62,339 nt of DNA from JAVBME01 sp031552765 (GTDB lineage: Bacteria; Bacillota; Negativicutes; Acidaminococcales; JAISLQ01). The first letter of the stretch is position 1. Every line of letters begins with the position of its first letter. Location: positions 1 through 62,339 of the forward strand of contig JAVBME010000001.1 in the NCBI GenBank assembly GCA_031552765.1, read 5' to 3'. This document shows, piece by piece, positions 1 through 8,295 of this stretch. A program made the position numbers and the translations under genes. Below the pieces are notes generated by a model. It was not told the origin of the DNA. It was given only the letters and a program-made list of their open reading frames with translations, and did not search any database.

Positions 1-1
1 G

Positions 2-241
2 CGAGTATTTGCCGAGGCCAAAGAGCGGCATGCGATGAGATACACCCAACTGCGCGGGCTAAAGAAAGTCGCGATGCAGGTAGGGCTGACTTTCCTATGC
101 ATGAATTTAAAGAAGCTGGCGAAGATGAAGTGGAAGAAGGGTCTACTTTTTTGTTGTTTTGGCTGTTTCAGAGCAAAAGTTGAAGATTTTTGGGATAAAT
201 ACCTTGTTTTCACGAAAAACGTCACTCTACGCGTTGCGTAA
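2..241 (+). pseudogene. IS1182-like transposase, C-terminal fragment (cut by window edge)
   Basis: The open frame enters from the left edge with no start and runs to a stop at 239-241. The residues RVFAEAKERHAMRYTQLRG followed by a segment ending MNLKKLA match the C-terminal end I know from IS1182-type DDE transposases (the DDE_Tnp_1_6 group), where the last acidic residue and the basic MNLKKL block sit close to the stop. Only about 79 residues are visible, so I cannot tell an intact gene from a remnant. The stop codon lies inside an inverted repeat (219-250). Alternative: another IS4/IS5-superfamily transposase. The family call is recollection of the motif, not a search. Confidence 0.6.
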
Positions 242-250
242 AGTGACGTT
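219..250 (+). repeat. Inverted repeat at the transposase 3' end
   Basis: AACGTCACT (219-227) pairs with AGTGACGTT (242-250), with further pairing of TACGC and GCGTA inside. It overlaps the transposase stop codon. It could be an IS terminus or a transcription terminator. The 12-mer TGTCTACAGTCT follows at 253-264 and is shared with 39255-39266. Confidence 0.55.
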
Positions 251-266
251 TATGTCTACAGTCTGG

Positions 267-289
267 CCGGCGCTTTATGCGCCGGTTTT
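267..289 (+). terminator. Hairpin terminator
   Basis: CCGGCGC (267-273), a 5-nt loop, GCGCCGG (279-285), then TTTTA. It fits a rho-independent terminator for rightward transcription and ends 4 bp before the stop of the leftward gene at 293. Confidence 0.6.
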
Positions 290-292
290 ATA

Positions 293-586
293 TCAAGGTT
301 TCAGGTGCCCGTCCCGATGGGCGCGGCTGAAAAAAAACAAAAGAGAGGCTATAAAGATAAAGCCGCCGACCTGGCTGCGGCTGTATATGAAGAGCGGCAA
401 GGCCACCCAGGTAAAAGCAATAAGTAAAATGGCGGCGGCAGCGTAAACAGCGGCCTGCTGTTTATTGCGCTGGGCAAGCTGCCTGCGGGAACTGCGTATG
501 GCGATGACTGTATAGCGGCAGGCGGACAGGGCGAAAATAAAACTGCCCAGGACGTAAAGCGTTTGGGAAAGTATTTGATCTACCAT
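293..586 (-). CDS. Small two-helix membrane protein of unknown function
   Basis: A 97-residue protein that I do not recognise. Two hydrophobic stretches are visible: residues about 8-30 (an N-terminal helix) and about 45-70 (an alanine- and leucine-rich helix), plus a third weaker one rich in isoleucine and phenylalanine near residues 75-86. Basic, Arg/Gln/Lys-rich sequence lies between the first two, so an inner-membrane protein with a short cytoplasmic loop is likely. A good ribosome site (aggag) precedes the ATG at 584-586 on the minus strand, and a possible promoter lies upstream at 625-655. It stands alone, facing the transposase remnant. No functional hint comes from its neighbours. Confidence 0.6.
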   Translation of the reverse strand: MVDQILSQTLYVLGSFIFALSACRYTVIAIRSSRRQLAQRNKQQAAVYAAAAILLIAFTWVALPLFIYSRSQVGGFIFIASLLFFFSRAHRDGHLKP

Positions 587-908
587 ACATACTCCTCGCT
601 CAAAATAAAAATATCAACATTTATATTATAGCTCTTTTTCATTATTTATAGTCAAACAATCTGAAAACAAGTACAGAATTGCGAAGATATTTTTCACTTC
701 ACGCGGCTGCTGCTTTTGCGACTTTCTGTCACTCGCAGCACTTGGTCGCCTGATTTTCGAAGGAAGGGGAAATGCCGACGACCTTTGCTCTAGTTTTTGG
801 GTTGTTTGACTATAGGCATTGACAAGATAGTAAAAAAGGATTTCCCGGTAATATGTTGAATATATTTTCTTAAACGTAGCAGTCTATTTCTAAGGGGAGG
901 CGTTATGT
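587..908. promoter_or_regulatory. Divergent intergenic region with possible leftward promoter
   Basis: This 322-bp AT-rich gap separates the leftward membrane protein from the rightward redox gene. On the minus strand TTGACT (650-655) and TATAAT (625-630) are separated by 19 bp, a plausible but long-spaced sigma-70 promoter for the gene at 293-586. On the plus strand, TTGACT and TTGACA hexamers occur near 807-826 without a convincing -10. AAGGGGAGG at 892-900 is the ribosome site of the next gene. Nothing else is seen. Confidence 0.35.
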
Positions 909-1352
909 ATGGGGGTATTTGCACAAAAGGCGGCTGAAGCGGCGGGGAATAATTTTAAACGGTCTATAAATTGCGCTGAAACGTTAGTAAAAACATTTGA
1001 CGACTTGTGTTCTTTGGGGATTGGCAAAGATGTCCGCCTTGCGACAGGTTTTGGCGCCGGTATGGGACAGGCCGGTGATTTGTGCGGAGCTTTAGCCGGC
1101 GCCGTCATGGTGCTGGGCGCTTTTAAAGGACGGCCCAATCCGCCGGAGGGTGAGCGCAAAGATATATACCCTTTGAGCAAGGAGTTCCATGCGCGCTTTA
1201 TGGCGGTCAATAACGCGACCGATTGCGACGATTTGCGCAATTTTGACTTTGGCGCCAGGGAGCAAAATATAAACTGTTTGAAACTGGTCGTATCTACAGC
1301 GGATCTGTTGGGGCAGTTCCTGGTGGATAAAGGCTTGGCAGAAGATAAGTAA
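909..1352 (+). CDS. C_GCAxxG_C_C family redox protein
   Basis: A 147-residue protein of the C_GCAxxG_C_C family (Pfam PF09719 type), small proteins with conserved cysteines thought to take part in thiol/disulfide or electron-transfer chemistry. The signature is visible as a glycine-rich segment GFGAGMGQAGDLCG around residues 48-61. Further cysteines lie near residues 22 and 34 and toward the C-terminus (NATDCDD, NINCLK). There is no signal peptide, so it is likely cytosolic. The start is set by AAGGGGAGG 8 bp upstream; an ATG at 905 is out of frame. It ends 15 bp before the CoA-disulfide reductase/rhodanese gene, so the two form an operon and probably share a sulfur or redox role (inference). 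A long antisense open frame (890-1459) is its shadow. Confidence 0.72.
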   Translation: MGVFAQKAAEAAGNNFKRSINCAETLVKTFDDLCSLGIGKDVRLATGFGAGMGQAGDLCGALAGAVMVLGAFKGRPNPPEGERKDIYPLSKEFHARFMAVNNATDCDDLRNFDFGAREQNINCLKLVVSTADLLGQFLVDKGLAEDK

Positions 1353-1367
1353 AAAGAGGTGATAGTA

Positions 1368-3029
1368 TTGGCTAGATATCTAGTAGTAGGCGGTGTGGCG
1401 GCCGGAGCTGCTTTTGCGGCAAAAATGCGCCGTTTGGACGAACGTGCCGAAATAATCATTTTTGAAAAAGGACCGCATGTTTCCTATGCTAATTGTGGCT
1501 TGCCCTACTATATCGGCGATGTCATAAAAGAAGAAGCGGAACTTTTGCTGCATACGCCAGAGTCGCTCCATGGTCGGATCAACGCCCAGGTGCTGGTAAA
1601 TACAGAGGTGCTTTCCATCAACAGGGCGTATAAGAGCGTTACGGCGAAAGATCTTACTACCGGCGAAGAAAAAGAATACGCCTACGATAAATTGATGCTG
1701 GCGCCCGGCGGCGTGGCGATAAGGCCGAATATCCAGGGAATGGAACTTCCGGAAGTTTTTACGATAAAAGATGTTACAGATACCGTGAATATAAAAAAAT
1801 TTATTGACGATAAAAAACCCGCGCATGCCACTGTGATCGGCGGCGGCTTTATCGGCCTTGAGATGGCGGAGAATTTCCATGCGCTGGGGATAAAGGTCGC
1901 TCTGGTAGAGGCAACGCGCCAGGCGATGCCGCCTTTTGACTATGAAATGGCTGCGATCTTGCACAACCATTTGCGGGATAAAGGGATAGACCTGCGCCTC
2001 AGCAGCACTTTAAAAAGTATAAAGAAAGCGGCAAAAGGTTTGGAATTGGAGCTGGATAAAGGTGCTGTGGCTACCGATTTCGTGCTTATGGCCATAGGCG
2101 TACGCCCCCTGAGCAAACTTGCCCACGAAGCGGGGCTGGAAATTGGGGCGACGGGCGGCATCAAGACCAATCAGTACATGCAGACTTCCGACCCGGATAT
2201 TTACGCCGCGGGCGACGCGGTAGAAGTGCAACATTTTGTCACCGGCAAGCAGCAGCTGATCCCTCTGGCCGGCATTGCTAATAAGCAAGCCCGGGCGGCG
2301 GCCTTTCATATAAACGGCAGGGCCCGTACCGTGCGTCCTGTTCAGGGCACGTCGGTTGTAAAAGTTTTTGACCTGACGGCCGCTATTACCGGTAGCAGCG
2401 AAAAGGTGCTTAAAGATAATAATGTCTGCTATGACAAGGTTTATTTACACCCGGCCAGCCATGCCGCCTATTACCCGGGCGGCAGCCCTTTGAGTATAAA
2501 ACTGCTATTTTCGCGCGACAGCGGCTGTATCCTCGGTTGTCAGATAATAGGAAAAGAGGGCGCTGACAAGCGCATAGACGTTATATCGACAGCCATGTTT
2601 GCCCATCTTTCCATATATGAATTAGGCTCTTTGGAACTGGCCTATGCGCCGCCATATTCTTCCGCGCGCGACCCGGTCAATTATGCCGGCGACGTGGCGG
2701 TCGAAGTGGTAAAAAGCTCTTATTGCCAATTTTTCTGGAATGATTTAGAGAATATCGATTACGACAAAGTATTTTTAGTCGATTCACGCTTCCCGTCCGA
2801 GTATAAAAGAGGCACGATAGGCAAGGCCGTAAATATACCATTGCCGGAAATAAGAAAACGCCTGGATGAATTTCCCCGCGATAAAGACATCTATATTTTC
2901 TGTCAGTCTGGCCTGAGAAGCTATGTTTCTTCGCGCATATTGCGGCAAGAAGGGTTCAATGTTTATAATTTGAGCGGAGGTTACCTCAGCTGGCAGATAG
3001 TGGACAAAGATCGCAAGAGCTCGCAGTAA
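1368..3029 (+). CDS. CoA-disulfide reductase-like flavoprotein fused to rhodanese domain
   Basis: A 553-residue FAD- and NAD(P)H-dependent pyridine-nucleotide-disulfide oxidoreductase of the single-cysteine type, with a C-terminal rhodanese domain (CoADR-RHD class). Residues 5-15 hold the FAD-binding GGVAAG motif. SYANCGLPY places the redox Cys at residue 43, the position used by CoA-disulfide reductase. A second dinucleotide motif, VIGGGFIGLEMAE, lies near residue 155. The dimerisation domain follows. The rhodanese domain, about residues 455-550, carries CQSGLRS, a C-x-x-G-x-R active loop. Such proteins reduce CoA disulfide or CoA persulfide/polysulfide. The TTG start is chosen because AGAGG lies 8 bp before it; the GTG at 1359 overlaps that site. 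It shares an operon with the cysteine-motif protein upstream and is followed by a terminator. Confidence 0.85.
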   Translation: MARYLVVGGVAAGAAFAAKMRRLDERAEIIIFEKGPHVSYANCGLPYYIGDVIKEEAELLLHTPESLHGRINAQVLVNTEVLSINRAYKSVTAKDLTTGEEKEYAYDKLMLAPGGVAIRPNIQGMELPEVFTIKDVTDTVNIKKFIDDKKPAHATVIGGGFIGLEMAENFHALGIKVALVEATRQAMPPFDYEMAAILHNHLRDKGIDLRLSSTLKSIKKAAKGLELELDKGAVATDFVLMAIGVRPLSKLAHEAGLEIGATGGIKTNQYMQTSDPDIYAAGDAVEVQHFVTGKQQLIPLAGIANKQARAAAFHINGRARTVRPVQGTSVVKVFDLTAAITGSSEKVLKDNNVCYDKVYLHPASHAAYYPGGSPLSIKLLFSRDSGCILGCQIIGKEGADKRIDVISTAMFAHLSIYELGSLELAYAPPYSSARDPVNYAGDVAVEVVKSSYCQFFWNDLENIDYDKVFLVDSRFPSEYKRGTIGKAVNIPLPEIRKRLDEFPRDKDIYIFCQSGLRSYVSSRILRQEGFNVYNLSGGYLSWQIVDKDRKSSQ

Positions 3030-3040
3030 TAAAGCTTGAA

Positions 3041-3073
3041 AATCCCGTTTGTTTTAACAACGGGATTTTTATT
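3041..3073 (+). terminator. Rho-independent terminator
   Basis: AATCCCGTT (3041-3049) pairs with AACGGGATT (3059-3067) and runs into a T-tract. It ends the redox operon. Confidence 0.85.
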
Positions 3074-3133
3074 TACTGTTATTAATGAAAACAGCTATTT
3101 TTTCGATAAGAAAAATATAAGGTGTGTAGTACT

Positions 3134-4291
3134 ATGCAAAAAATGACGGACATAGTTCATGCGTTTTCTTTGCCAACGACGGCTATGCTGGCAGAGGCGG
3201 AGTCTTTTGCGCAGGCCATGGCTGAAAAGCTGGCCGGCGCTGAGACAAGCCTGCCTATGTTGCCGTCTTATTTACCTTTGCCTGATGGCACGGAAGGGGG
3301 AACCTTCCTGGCGCTAGACTTTGGCGGCAGCAATGTACGCATCGCGGCAATAAAAGTAAAAGGCCGAAAATGTGAGGTTTTAAAGCAGGAAAGGCGTAGC
3401 CTGTCTTCGTTGCTGGCCGGCGGGCAAATGGACAACGAAAGGCTTTTTTATGACATTGCTTCTTTTATAAATGAATTTGCCGGTAAAACCGGTGGTTTTT
3501 TGGGCCATACCTTTTCTTACCCGGTTAAGCAAACTGGGCCCAACAGCGCGGTACTGAAACGATGGACAAAAGAGCTGCATTTGCCGGAGAAAGAACAACT
3601 GGAGGTAAACGGGCTTTTAGCCAGTAAGCTGTCCTTGTTAGGACGGGCTGATATAAAACCGGTAGTTATACTTAACGATACTACGGCGGTACTGCTGGCT
3701 GCTTCTTATGATACCGGCGCAGCGTCTGTCGGCAGTATATGCGGCACCGGCCACAATAGCTGCTATTATGAACCGGCGCTCGGCATGGTAGTAAATATAG
3801 AGAGCGGCAATTACCGCCCGCTGGCGCGCAATCTTTTTGACGAACAACTGGACGGGGAGAGCAATTACCCAGGTGAGCAGTGGCTGGAGAAGATGACCGC
3901 AGGAAATTATCTGGCGAAATTGGCTACTCTGGCCGCTAAAGAAGCAGGTATGCCTGACAGTGCCCCCGCGACGGCGGAGGAAATGGCAGTTTGCTTAAAT
4001 CCGGACGAGCCTATATACCCCTTGGCCGCTTGTATTTTAGCAAGAGCGGCCCGTTTGTTGGCGGCAGAATATTTCGGTATAAATTTGCATCTTGCGCGCA
4101 CAGGCGGCAAGCTGGAAAATATCGCTATCGACGGCTCGGTATATAATAAACTGCCATTATTTCAGGCATATTTAAATAGCGCTCTGGCCGAGCTTTTTAG
4201 CCCTGTGCCGCTTGTTTTGCCGGCGCATGGAGCCTCGCTTTGCGGCGCTGCGGTAGCGGCGGCTATCGCGACCAAGCGATGCTGGACTTAA
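3134..4291 (+). CDS. Hexokinase, eukaryotic-type fold
   Basis: A 385-residue ATP-dependent hexokinase of the ASKHA superfamily, Hexokinase_1/Hexokinase_2 type rather than the short bacterial glucokinase or ROK type. Visible motifs are the LPSYLPLPDG segment that precedes the small domain, phosphate-1 FLALDFGGSNVR (about residues 58-69), the catalytic loop LNDTTAVLL, where D is the expected base, and GTGHNSCYYE, equivalent to the adenosine-side GTGxNxCY motif. It is shorter than eukaryotic 50-kDa hexokinases by about 80 residues. It makes hexose 6-phosphate for glycolysis or, through phosphoglucomutase, for the glycogen operon 4 kb downstream. The ATG at 3134 has AAGGTG 10 bp upstream; a GTG at 3122 overlaps that site. 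It is a single-gene unit after a terminator. Confidence 0.85.
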   Translation: MQKMTDIVHAFSLPTTAMLAEAESFAQAMAEKLAGAETSLPMLPSYLPLPDGTEGGTFLALDFGGSNVRIAAIKVKGRKCEVLKQERRSLSSLLAGGQMDNERLFYDIASFINEFAGKTGGFLGHTFSYPVKQTGPNSAVLKRWTKELHLPEKEQLEVNGLLASKLSLLGRADIKPVVILNDTTAVLLAASYDTGAASVGSICGTGHNSCYYEPALGMVVNIESGNYRPLARNLFDEQLDGESNYPGEQWLEKMTAGNYLAKLATLAAKEAGMPDSAPATAEEMAVCLNPDEPIYPLAACILARAARLLAAEYFGINLHLARTGGKLENIAIDGSVYNKLPLFQAYLNSALAELFSPVPLVLPAHGASLCGAAVAAAIATKRCWT

Positions 4292-4399
4292 ATAATGAAA
4301 AATGATAGAATTATAAACAGAATTGTCGTAATTGACAAAAAGGGAACGTAATAAGCACAGGCAGGGAATTTTTGGGGCCATTAAGAAAGGGATGATTTT

Positions 4400-5179
4400 T
4401 TGGAGCTTTCAACACTATTAGGCGTACCTTTAGCATTATTTGCTGTTCTTGCAGGTATGATATACAAGGGCGCCAGCCCAGGCATGCTGCTCAATCCGGC
4501 ATCTATATTGATCATTATCGTAGGCACCTCTGGCGCTGTATTGAATGCTATGCCTATGCACGTACTTAAAAATGTGCCGGCTTTTGTCAAGAAAGTAATA
4601 AAAAAACAAGATCTTATGCCGGTATCTGTTTTGGCGGCTACCTTTGTGGATTTCTCTCAGGTAGCGAGGCGTGAAGGCCTGCTGGCGCTGGAAGGACGGC
4701 TGGGCGAAATAAGCGACCCGTTTATGCGTGGCGGCATGGGTATGATGATAGACGGTCTGGATGCTGAATTTATACGCGACGTCATGGATGCCGAAGTCGC
4801 CGCCATGCAAGAGCGGCACCGGCACAATGCCACCGTATTTTCCCAGGGCGGCATGTATTCGCCGACCCTCGGCGTTTTGGGCGCCGTTATCGGCCTGGTG
4901 GCCGCGCTCGGTAACCTCAGTGATATCGACCAACTGGGTCATTCCATAGCGGCTGCTTTTATCGCGACTATGTATGGTATATTTTTTGGTTATGTAGTTT
5001 TCCATCCTATAGCGACCAAGCTTAAAGTACTCAGTGAAGAAGAGGCGGCAATAAAAAGGATCATTATTGAAGGCATCCTGTCTTTGCAGGCCGGAGATTC
5101 CCCGATTGCCGTAGAAGCCAAGCTTAACGCTTTTCTGCCACAAAAAGACCGCAAGACCTCTAGCGCCGGTAAGGAGTGA
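4400..5179 (+). CDS. motA: Flagellar motor stator protein MotA
   Basis: A 259-residue MotA/TolQ/ExbB-family integral membrane protein. Four hydrophobic segments are seen: about residues 3-22, 30-50, 145-170 and 178-200. A charged cytoplasmic loop lies between the second and third (RREGLLALEGRL, the segment expected to contact the rotor protein FliG). It forms the proton- or sodium-driven stator with MotB, encoded 5 bp downstream. The TTG start gives MELSTLLG and is preceded by GAAAGGGA at proper distance. No other flagellar genes are present, so the locus is a detached stator pair. A stator for another surface motor cannot be excluded, but MotA length and loop are typical. Confidence 0.9.
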   Translation: MELSTLLGVPLALFAVLAGMIYKGASPGMLLNPASILIIIVGTSGAVLNAMPMHVLKNVPAFVKKVIKKQDLMPVSVLAATFVDFSQVARREGLLALEGRLGEISDPFMRGGMGMMIDGLDAEFIRDVMDAEVAAMQERHRHNATVFSQGGMYSPTLGVLGAVIGLVAALGNLSDIDQLGHSIAAAFIATMYGIFFGYVVFHPIATKLKVLSEEEAAIKRIIIEGILSLQAGDSPIAVEAKLNAFLPQKDRKTSSAGKE

Positions 5180-5184
5180 TTTGA

Positions 5185-6015
5185 ATGGCCAGAAAAGAAC
5201 ATCACCCGCCGCACGAAGAGCATGCGGACGAAACCTGGCTGGTTCCTTATGCCGACCTTTTGACGCTTTTGCTGGCGTTGTTTATAGTTTTGTTTGCTAC
5301 TTCCAAAGTCGACTCGCAAAAATTCGCCCAGGTCGCCTATGCTTTGCAGCAGGCTTTGGCTAGTCCCATCAGCATGGGCAGTGGCAGCTCCATATTAAAC
5401 AGCGGAGCGGGAGTCGGGGTTATACCGGGCGCCGGCGGCGCTGCCGGCGGCATGAGCCCGGCGGAGCTGGAAAGCGCACAACTGACCAACGCTAAAAAAC
5501 AAATAGACGATTTTATTAAAACAGAACACCTAGAGCTAGAGTTGGAGTCGACTGTAACAGACCAAGGGTTGATGATAAGGGTAAAAGATAACGCTTTGTT
5601 TGCTTCAGGCAGCGCGCAGCTTTATCAGGATTCGGTTAAACTGGCCCAAATGGTAGCAGGGGTTTTGGCTAAAATACCGCAGAATGTGCTGATTTCCGGA
5701 CACACGGATAATGTGCCAATAAATACTGTGCAATATCCTTCCAACTGGGAACTCAGCTCGGCCCGCGCCATAAATTTGATGAAAGCTATGCTGGCCGCGA
5801 CTCCGGGCTTCAATCCTAACCGGATGAGCGCTATCGGGTTTGGTGAATACCGGCCTATCGCGCCCAATAATATCGAAGAAGGGCGTTCGAAAAACCGCCG
5901 CGTAGAAATACTCATACAAAGAAGTTATGTACGGGGTGAAAAAGTGGGCGATTCTTTGATTAACCCTACTCATAACCAGGGCCCCGGCGCAACAGCCGCC
6001 CAACCTAAAACATAA
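5185..6015 (+). CDS. motB: Flagellar motor stator protein MotB
   Basis: A 276-residue MotB: a short basic N-terminus, a single transmembrane helix starting at YADLLTLLLALFIVLFA (the D is the conserved ion-carrying aspartate), a Gly/Ala-rich linker around residues 65-95, and a periplasmic OmpA-like peptidoglycan-binding domain with SGHTDNVPI and NWELSSARA, ending about residue 250. It anchors MotA in the cell wall. The start is 5 bp after the motA stop (operon, ggagtgatttga ribosome site). The C-terminal 20 residues are low complexity. A terminator follows at 6038. Confidence 0.92.
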   Translation: MARKEHHPPHEEHADETWLVPYADLLTLLLALFIVLFATSKVDSQKFAQVAYALQQALASPISMGSGSSILNSGAGVGVIPGAGGAAGGMSPAELESAQLTNAKKQIDDFIKTEHLELELESTVTDQGLMIRVKDNALFASGSAQLYQDSVKLAQMVAGVLAKIPQNVLISGHTDNVPINTVQYPSNWELSSARAINLMKAMLAATPGFNPNRMSAIGFGEYRPIAPNNIEEGRSKNRRVEILIQRSYVRGEKVGDSLINPTHNQGPGATAAQPKT

Positions 6016-6037
6016 AATATTATGCTAAGATAAAAGG

Positions 6038-6064
6038 GCAGGCGGAAACTCCGCCTGCTTTTTG
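6038..6064 (+). terminator. Rho-independent terminator after motB
   Basis: GCAGGCGGA (6038-6046), loop AAC, TCCGCCTGC, then six T. Confidence 0.88.
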
Positions 6065-6083
6065 CCTATAGAGAGGAGAGAGT

Positions 6084-7112
6084 ATGTTAAAAAAACTAAC
6101 GGTACTGATGCTGGCGCTTTGTTTTTTTGCTATACCTGTCGCACAGGCCGGCCGTTCCCCTGCCGATGCAAAACGGGCGGAAGAATTTGCCCGCTACTAT
6201 GGCGTTTTACCGGACGAAGCGGTGCAAAAACGCATAAACGACATTGGGCAGAAACTTGTCGCCGCTAACAATCTTAATCCGGCGGATTTCAGCTTCGGCG
6301 TGATAAATTCCAGTGAGATAAATGCCGTGACTTTGCCTGGCGGCTATATATATGTTTTTAAAGGGCTGATCGACTTTATGCCGACAGATGATGAACTGGC
6401 CGGCGTTATTGGCCATGAGATGGGGCATGTCATGGGCAACCATATTGCCCGCCGTGAACGCGAACAGCTTCTGAGCGCTATACTGGGAGCGGTGCTGGGC
6501 GGGCCGCAAGGAGCTATGGCGATGAACGCCGCCCTGGCGTCTTTGCCTGCCTACAATCAGCGTGACGAGCGGGAAGCGGACGACAGTGGCTTTAAGTATG
6601 TTCTGGCTGCTGGGATGAATCCCTATGCCGTATTGGTCGTCATGAACAAACTTGGCGATACCGAGCATGCGGGGATAGAGAGCAACTTTGCCCAGCATCC
6701 GCAGCCTGCGGTGCGGGCGGGCCGCATCCAAAAATATATACAACAACAAAAGATAACGCCTGTGGTAACGGACGAAGGGAAACAGGCCAAAGTTGCCGAC
6801 GGCGGCTGGGAGTTTGTAGTTTCCCTGCCGGACGGACCGGATAAGCCGCTATACCGGGCCTGGCTTTTAGCAGGAAATCTTTATTGTATTGCCAGGATGG
6901 AGACGCCGGACGCGGATAAATTTATCGTGCTTGAACAGCCGGCAGGCGCCGATATATATTATGGGGACCGCCTGGTTTACAGCGTAGGCGAGCTGGACGC
7001 TATGGCAGAGGCGGGCGCGACGCCAGCCAACCGTGCCGCTGTATATGTGGAAAAATTGCGCGCATGGGCCCGGGGACGGGCCGGAGTTTTGAATAGGTCG
7101 GTGAAAAGTTAG
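6084..7112 (+). CDS. Exported M48-family zinc metallopeptidase
   Basis: A 342-residue M48 peptidase. A signal peptide is clear (MLKKL, a hydrophobic core, AQA-G near residue 22-23). The zinc motif HEMGH is at residues 111-115 in the context DDELAGVIGHEMGHVMGNH. The third ligand is probably the E in DEREADDSGFKY about 50 residues later. The domain is followed by a beta-rich C-terminal extension (about residues 240-342). There is no transmembrane segment besides the signal, so it acts outside the inner membrane, in the BepA/LoiP-like group that degrades misfolded envelope proteins (family knowledge). A paralogue lies 24 bp downstream in the same operon. GAGAGGAGAGAG precedes the ATG. Confidence 0.85.
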   Translation: MLKKLTVLMLALCFFAIPVAQAGRSPADAKRAEEFARYYGVLPDEAVQKRINDIGQKLVAANNLNPADFSFGVINSSEINAVTLPGGYIYVFKGLIDFMPTDDELAGVIGHEMGHVMGNHIARREREQLLSAILGAVLGGPQGAMAMNAALASLPAYNQRDEREADDSGFKYVLAAGMNPYAVLVVMNKLGDTEHAGIESNFAQHPQPAVRAGRIQKYIQQQKITPVVTDEGKQAKVADGGWEFVVSLPDGPDKPLYRAWLLAGNLYCIARMETPDADKFIVLEQPAGADIYYGDRLVYSVGELDAMAEAGATPANRAAVYVEKLRAWARGRAGVLNRSVKS

Positions 7113-7136
7113 CAGGGCTGCGTGTTAAGGAGTGGT

Positions 7137-8117
7137 ATGGCGCTAAAAAGGACGTGTAAAATCTTTTTGGCTTTTTGGCTGCTTTTTTGTGCGCCTCTTT
7201 ATGCGGCTGAAATTGTCGATGTACGCCAGGAAATAGAATTGGGTGGGAAAATTGCCGTTGGACTGGAAAAGCAATACGGATTAGTGCACAATGAGGTTAT
7301 CAACAGGCGTGTAACAGGTATAGGCCTGCGGCTGGCCGCGGTTTGCGAACGGCCGGACTTGCCTTTTTCTTTTAAGGTACTGGCTTCCAGGCAAGTGAAT
7401 GCTATTGCCTGTCCTGACGGACAAATATATTTGTTTAAAGGGCTTGTCGATCGCATGCCTTCAGATGATGAACTGGCCGGTGTTTTGGCTCATGAAATAG
7501 CGCATATTGTCAGCAGGGCGGCGCAGGGGAAACCTCCCGCAGTAAAGACGCCGGCAAAAGGCGCGGCGAATGATGGCTATAGCTGGCGCGAAGAATACGC
7601 GGCCGATGCGAAGGGATTTGAATTGGCGCGGGCGGCGGGCTTTAATCCTTATGGGATCTTTGTTGCAGTGGACCGAATAAGGCTATTGACAGACAAGCCT
7701 AAAGGCAGTACGAGCCACCCGGCCGGGGTGGAGCGTATGGCGCGTTTATCCGGGGCGGCCCGGCAAGCAGGCGTCTTTCCTCAGGTGCGTGAAGACGGAG
7801 ATAAAGGCGTGCTTTTTCAGGGCGATTGGCGGTTGGAGATAGCGAAAGGGACGGCGGGCTACAAGCCGTTGTATCGAGCCTGGCTGTTGGCCGGCCGACT
7901 ATACATGCTGGTCGGCGAAGAGTCGCCGATTGCGGCCGGCTTTAGGGCAGAAGCGGCTGATAAACGGGCAGACGTGTATTATAACGAGATACACTTATTT
8001 ACAGTGTATCCGTCAGATGTGCCGGGAAGCGGTGCAAAGAATGTTATGGAGTTGGCCGGAAGGTATGTAAGCGGCCTGGCGCTGTGGGCAGATGATGTCG
8101 CTACTCCGGCTAAATAG
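7137..8117 (+). CDS. Exported M48-family metallopeptidase, second paralogue
   Basis: A 326-residue protein with a signal peptide (MALKRTCKIFLAFWLLFC, cleavage near LYAA-E). Its architecture matches the upstream gene: CPDGQIYLFKGLVDRMPSDDELAGVLAHEIAH carries HEIAH, and EEYAADAKGFELA carries the expected glutamate ligand. Both proteins share the C-terminal motif YRAWLLAG followed by a short beta domain. It lacks the long insertion after the active site (alanine-rich repressor loop) of the first copy, and the segment between the motifs is about 30 residues shorter. A tandem duplication is likely. The ATG at 7137 is chosen because AAGGAG lies just before it; a GTG at 7122 precedes that site. A terminator follows. 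Confidence 0.82.
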   Translation: MALKRTCKIFLAFWLLFCAPLYAAEIVDVRQEIELGGKIAVGLEKQYGLVHNEVINRRVTGIGLRLAAVCERPDLPFSFKVLASRQVNAIACPDGQIYLFKGLVDRMPSDDELAGVLAHEIAHIVSRAAQGKPPAVKTPAKGAANDGYSWREEYAADAKGFELARAAGFNPYGIFVAVDRIRLLTDKPKGSTSHPAGVERMARLSGAARQAGVFPQVREDGDKGVLFQGDWRLEIAKGTAGYKPLYRAWLLAGRLYMLVGEESPIAAGFRAEAADKRADVYYNEIHLFTVYPSDVPGSGAKNVMELAGRYVSGLALWADDVATPAK

Positions 8118-8121
8118 TGAG

Positions 8122-8155
8122 AAAAGCTGGGACTCTTTGGCGTCCCAGCTTTTTT
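8122..8155 (+). terminator. Rho-independent terminator after the M48 pair
   Basis: AAGCTGGGAC pairs with GTCCCAGCTT and runs into TTTT. The stretch from 8156 to 8295 shows no further gene. It holds AT-rich sequence likely to carry the glycogen operon promoter. Confidence 0.9.
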
Positions 8156-8295
8156 GTTTCGAGGTGCGGAAAAAGCAGCAAGTATTTCTTGCAATTTGCT
8201 ATATGGCAGGAATATTCAGCTAAAATATCGAATTAATACTATAAAAGTGTGGGAGAGGTAAAATACCAAAATACATACCGTGAGGAGGTGCGCCG

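Noticed and set aside
890..1459. 189-codon leftward open frame over the redox gene
   Set aside because: Low-information sequence rich in Ser/Pro/Lys, no ribosome site, and it mirrors the plus-strand gene with a clear family motif.
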